This document shows, one piece after another, positions 6,977-9,611 of a stretch of 9,611 bases of DNA (positions within the stretch are counted from its first letter, which is position 1; the number at the start of each line of letters is the position of its first letter). This DNA comes from Gammaproteobacteria bacterium. Lineage in GTDB: Bacteria; Pseudomonadota; Gammaproteobacteria; Steroidobacterales; Steroidobacteraceae. A model generated the notes under the pieces. It was not told the DNA's origin. It saw only the letters and a list, made by a program, of their open reading frames with translations, and did not search any database. A program made the translations under genes and the position numbers. The stretch is from contig PMNQ01000083.1 of assembly GCA_003162555.1 (NCBI GenBank), positions 20,399 to 30,009 of the forward strand, written 5' to 3'.

Positions 6977-7981
6977 ATGAGCAAGGTCGTCTGGGGCATT
7001 CTCAGTACCGCGAACATCGGCATCAAGCGCGTGATCCCGGCGATCCAGGCGGGACACCGTGGAATGATCGCGGCGATCGCATCGCGGGACGCTGGCAAGG
7101 CGGCCGCGATGGCCGCGCGCTGCGGTATCCCGCGCAGCTACGGCTCCTATGAGGCCTTGCTGGCAGACCCCGAAATCGAGGCTATTTACAACCCGCTGCC
7201 CAATCATCTGCATGTCGAGTGGACCGTGAAGGCGCTGGACGCCGGCAAGCATGTGCTGTGCGAGAAACCCATCGCGCTCAATGCGGCCGAGGCACAGGCC
7301 ATGGTCGTCGCGCGAGATCGCAGCGGCAAGCAGGTCATCGAAGCGTTCATGGTGCGCCATCATCCGCAATGGCAGCGGGTGCGCGCACTGGTGCGCGAGG
7401 GACGCATCGGCACGGTGCGCACGCTGCAATCCGCGTTCACGTTTCCGATGCGCGATCCCAACAACGTGCGCAATCGCCTCGAATACGGTGGCGGGGCGCT
7501 GTACGACGTTGGCTGTTATCCCATTGTCACGGCGCGCTATGTGTTCGGGGCGGAACCTGAGCGGGCCATCGCGCTGGTGAACCGGGATAGCGAACGCGGC
7601 GTCGACCAGGTGACGAGCGGTATGCTGGCCTTTCCGGGTGGCGGGCAACTCGTGTTCAGCAGCGCGCTGCAGCTGGCGCTCTATCAAAGAGTGGTGATCC
7701 TCGGCACTGAGGGTCGCATCGAAGTGCCAGTTCCGTTCACGCCCCCAAAGGAGCAGGGCACGCGGATCATCATCGATACCGGCGCCAGCCTGGATGGGAG
7801 TTCCGCGGTCGTCGAGCAGTTCGAACCTGTCGATCAGTACCTGCTGCAATGCGACCTCGCCGCCGCCGCATTTCGCGGCGAGGCGACGCAGGAGTTCCCG
7901 ATCGAAGATGCGATTGCGAATATGCGCGTCATTGACGCGCTGTACCGGTCCGCGGAGTCGGGGCACTGGGAGCAGCCATGA
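6977..7981 (+). CDS. Gfo/Idh/MocA-family NAD(P)-dependent oxidoreductase
   Basis: This 334-residue cytoplasmic dehydrogenase has an N-terminal Rossmann domain with nucleotide-binding GILSTANIG (7-15). NPLPNHLH (72-79) and the family hallmark CEKPIAL (95-101) follow. In the C-terminal alpha/beta domain, GGGALYDVGCYPI (171-183) supplies the catalytic D177 and Y181. The overall pattern is closest to the glucose-fructose oxidoreductase / NADP D-xylose 1-dehydrogenase branch, so a sugar or polyol substrate is likely but not shown. I chose the ATG at 6977; a TTG at 6962 would add five residues of unlikely sequence and overlap the ribosome site. The TGA overlaps the ATG of the MFS gene, forming a coupled pair that suggests the carrier brings in the substrate or a precursor. 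Confidence 0.9.
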   Translation: MSKVVWGILSTANIGIKRVIPAIQAGHRGMIAAIASRDAGKAAAMAARCGIPRSYGSYEALLADPEIEAIYNPLPNHLHVEWTVKALDAGKHVLCEKPIALNAAEAQAMVVARDRSGKQVIEAFMVRHHPQWQRVRALVREGRIGTVRTLQSAFTFPMRDPNNVRNRLEYGGGALYDVGCYPIVTARYVFGAEPERAIALVNRDSERGVDQVTSGMLAFPGGGQLVFSSALQLALYQRVVILGTEGRIEVPVPFTPPKEQGTRIIIDTGASLDGSSAVVEQFEPVDQYLLQCDLAAAAFRGEATQEFPIEDAIANMRVIDALYRSAESGHWEQP

Positions 7982-9180
7982 GCAGCGCGCGCAAGTTGCC
8001 GCTGTGGCTGATGGGAATGACGAATGCGCCGTTCGGCATGTACGGCGGGATCCTCGTGATCTCGATTCCACAGATGCTGAACTCCCGCCATGTGCCCGAA
8101 GCCATAATCGCTGCGTTCACGGCGATCACGGTCTCGCCCGGCATGTGGTCCATCGTGGCGAGTCCGATGCTGGATGTCCGTTTCAGCCGACGCTGGTACT
8201 CCGTCGTGACCGTGACAGTGGCGGCGGTGCTGCTGTTGGCGGCGCTGCTCAACCTGGACAACGTCGGACTGGCCGAACTGTTGCTCGTCACGGGCTTCTT
8301 CGCTGCAAACCTGTACCAGAGCGCGCTCGGCGGGTGGCTATCCAGCGTCATCGAGCCTGAAGAGCGCGGCAAACTCAGCGCCTGGCTGACCATTGCCAAC
8401 ATCAGCGGCGGCGGGGCCATGGCAGTCGCGGCTGGTGAAATTGCCTCGCGCTGCACGGTGGCCGTGACTGCATTGACGCTCGGTGCGGTGCTGTTGCTGC
8501 CGATTGTTGTGTTTCCGTGGATTCAGGCGCCGGGGCCCGACCGGCGGCTGGCGAGCGAAAGTTTTGGCCAGTTTTTCAAAGAGGTCGCAGGCATTCTAAA
8601 ACGCCGTGAAGTGCTGCTATCACTGCTGATGTTCGTGACGCCGGCGGCTTCATTCTCTCTCGTGAATCTGCTGGCGGGACTCGGTAGTGATTTCCACGCG
8701 TCCATGCGCTTCGTAGGTGCGATCGGTGGCACGGGCGTGCTGGTCGCCGGCATTGCTGGATGCCTGCTGTTCCGGCTGATCGATCACCTGATGCCCTTGC
8801 GCTACCTGTACCTGACGATCGGAGTCGTGGGCGCTGTCTTTACGTTGGCGCTGATGTTACTGCCCATGACACCGCTGGCGTTCGCGGTGTCGCTGATCGG
8901 CGAGAACGTGTTTCAATCCGCCGCGATCACCGCCGCGATCGCGATCTCGTTCGACACGATCGGTCAGCGCAATCCGCTGGCAGCGACGACCTTCTGCCTG
9001 ATGGTGTCGGTGATGAATATTCCGAACACCTACATGATCGTGGTCGATGGCTGGGGCCATGCCTGGAATGGAGTTGGCGGAAGCCTTGCAGTAGACGCGA
9101 TCGCGAGTCTTTTGGCCTGCTCGTTACTGGCCGTTGCGCTGTTGCGGTTGGCGAGGACGACGCCAGCGCGCAGCAGATAG
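7978..9180 (+). CDS. MFS transporter, PAT/AmpG-like
   Basis: This 400-residue inner-membrane carrier has about twelve hydrophobic helices: six before a cytoplasmic loop near 177-210 and about six after it. FGMYGGILVISIPQML (19-34) in helix 1 and LDVRFSRRWY (65-74), a motif-A-like loop between helices 2 and 3, resemble the peptide/acetyl-CoA/drug (PAT, AmpG/RhtX) branch of the major facilitator superfamily. Members move muropeptides, siderophores or other small solutes; the substrate here cannot be read from the sequence. The ATG overlaps the stop of the oxidoreductase gene, so the pair is probably translated together and the solute may be the dehydrogenase substrate. It is followed after 16 bases by the convergent GumN-like gene, with no visible terminator. 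Confidence 0.85.
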   Translation: MSSARKLPLWLMGMTNAPFGMYGGILVISIPQMLNSRHVPEAIIAAFTAITVSPGMWSIVASPMLDVRFSRRWYSVVTVTVAAVLLLAALLNLDNVGLAELLLVTGFFAANLYQSALGGWLSSVIEPEERGKLSAWLTIANISGGGAMAVAAGEIASRCTVAVTALTLGAVLLLPIVVFPWIQAPGPDRRLASESFGQFFKEVAGILKRREVLLSLLMFVTPAASFSLVNLLAGLGSDFHASMRFVGAIGGTGVLVAGIAGCLLFRLIDHLMPLRYLYLTIGVVGAVFTLALMLLPMTPLAFAVSLIGENVFQSAAITAAIAISFDTIGQRNPLAATTFCLMVSVMNIPNTYMIVVDGWGHAWNGVGGSLAVDAIASLLACSLLAVALLRLARTTPARSR

Positions 9181-9196
9181 CCGAAGACCCGTGCGC

Positions 9197-9611
9197 TCAG
9201 TGCTGCACGGGATTGAATCCCTGGCGCTTCAGCAATGCGACCAGGCCGTCTTCGCCGATCAGGTGCATGGCGCCGACGATGACCATGTCGTCGTGGTCGT
9301 CGTCGAGCAGCGCCTTGATGCGCGGCAGCCACTTGCGATTCCGTTCGCTCGTGAGCTGGTGCATCAGCTCTGGTGAATCGGCCGACTCCTGCCGGAACAG
9401 CCGTTCGAGTTCCTGCACGTCGCCGCGTTTCCACGCACGAATCACGGCCGCGGGGTCGCTGTCGGCCGTATCCAGGTCGCGCAATGTGAAGCGCAGGAAC
9501 TTGACCTGTTCGTCGAGCGTGAGGCGGGCAAAGTAACCCATCTGCTCCGCCGCCGTCTCGAGCGCGATGATCGGTTTGTGATCGGCCGCGGCGCTCTGCG
9601 TCAGTTGCATG
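9197..9611 (-). CDS. TraB/GumN family protein, C-terminal part (5' truncated by window)
   Basis: The last 137 residues of a TraB/GumN-type protein are visible. Recognisable blocks are KPIIALETAAEQ (12-23 of this fragment), the helical region with SERNRKWLPRIKALL (88-102), and VGAMHLIGEDGLVALLKRQG (112-131) containing the conserved His. The family resembles erythromycin-esterase/Tiki-type metal-dependent folds, and bacterial members are often exported, but their biochemical role is poorly known. The ATG at 9610 is unlikely to be the true start, because the N-terminal GxxH-type block expected in this family is missing and must lie beyond the window edge. It ends 16 bases from the MFS gene. Family assignment is fairly secure, function open. 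Confidence 0.8.
   Translation of the reverse strand, partial: MQLTQSAAADHKPIIALETAAEQMGYFARLTLDEQVKFLRFTLRDLDTADSDPAAVIRAWKRGDVQELERLFRQESADSPELMHQLTSERNRKWLPRIKALLDDDHDDMVIVGAMHLIGEDGLVALLKRQGFNPVQH

Noticed and set aside
6908..8071. 387-codon open frame on the minus strand opposite the oxidoreductase gene
   Set aside because: It is antisense to a clear Gfo/Idh/MocA gene, shows no motif and overlaps three genes.

Overview
The window is GC-rich bacterial chromosome (roughly 60-65% GC by eye), densely packed with genes on both strands. The gene content is a lipoprotein with a Gly-rich linker, a DUF885 peptidase, a GumN/TraB-type protein, a Gfo/Idh/MocA dehydrogenase coupled to an MFS carrier, and an enolase-superfamily hydroxyproline-type dehydratase. 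It fits a proteobacterium, perhaps a gammaproteobacterium of the Steroidobacter/Nevskia/Xanthomonad kind; that placement is a weak inference. I see no rRNA, tRNA, CRISPR array, insertion sequence or phage gene.

Layout. (1) At 1-75 is the last part of a response-regulator receiver domain (+ strand). (2) At 89-2148 on the minus strand is a two-gene unit: a four-helix membrane protein followed, with an ATGA overlap, by a Kelch/galactose-oxidase-fold lipoprotein with a polyglycine linker. (3) At 2149-2268 is a 120-base divergent intergenic region. (4) At 2269-5093 on the plus strand is a probable three-gene operon: a SAM-dependent methyltransferase that appears to start at ATT, a mandelate racemase/MLE-family enzyme closely resembling cis-3-hydroxy-L-proline dehydratase, and a TauE/SafE-type permease overlapping it by ATGA. 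(5) At 5109-6911 on the minus strand is an exported DUF885 metallopeptidase-like protein. (6) After a 65-base divergent gap, a Gfo/Idh/MocA oxidoreductase and a PAT/AmpG-like MFS carrier are again joined by an ATGA overlap (6977-9180). (7) At 9197-9611, convergent, is the C-terminal part of a TraB/GumN family protein that runs off the window.

How they may work together. Two catabolic-looking enzyme-plus-transporter pairs (dehydratase plus TauE/SafE permease; dehydrogenase plus MFS) sit within 6 kb, together with a secreted peptidase. This could be a scavenging region for amino acids, sugars and peptides, but nothing in the sequence shows that the units form one pathway. The least ordinary signals are the ATT start of the methyltransferase, the dehydratase-permease coupling without the usual hydroxyproline pathway partners, and the Kelch lipoprotein, which keeps the galactose-oxidase-like architecture but lacks the cysteine needed for the copper radical cofactor. 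I found no clear candidate for an entirely new biological system.
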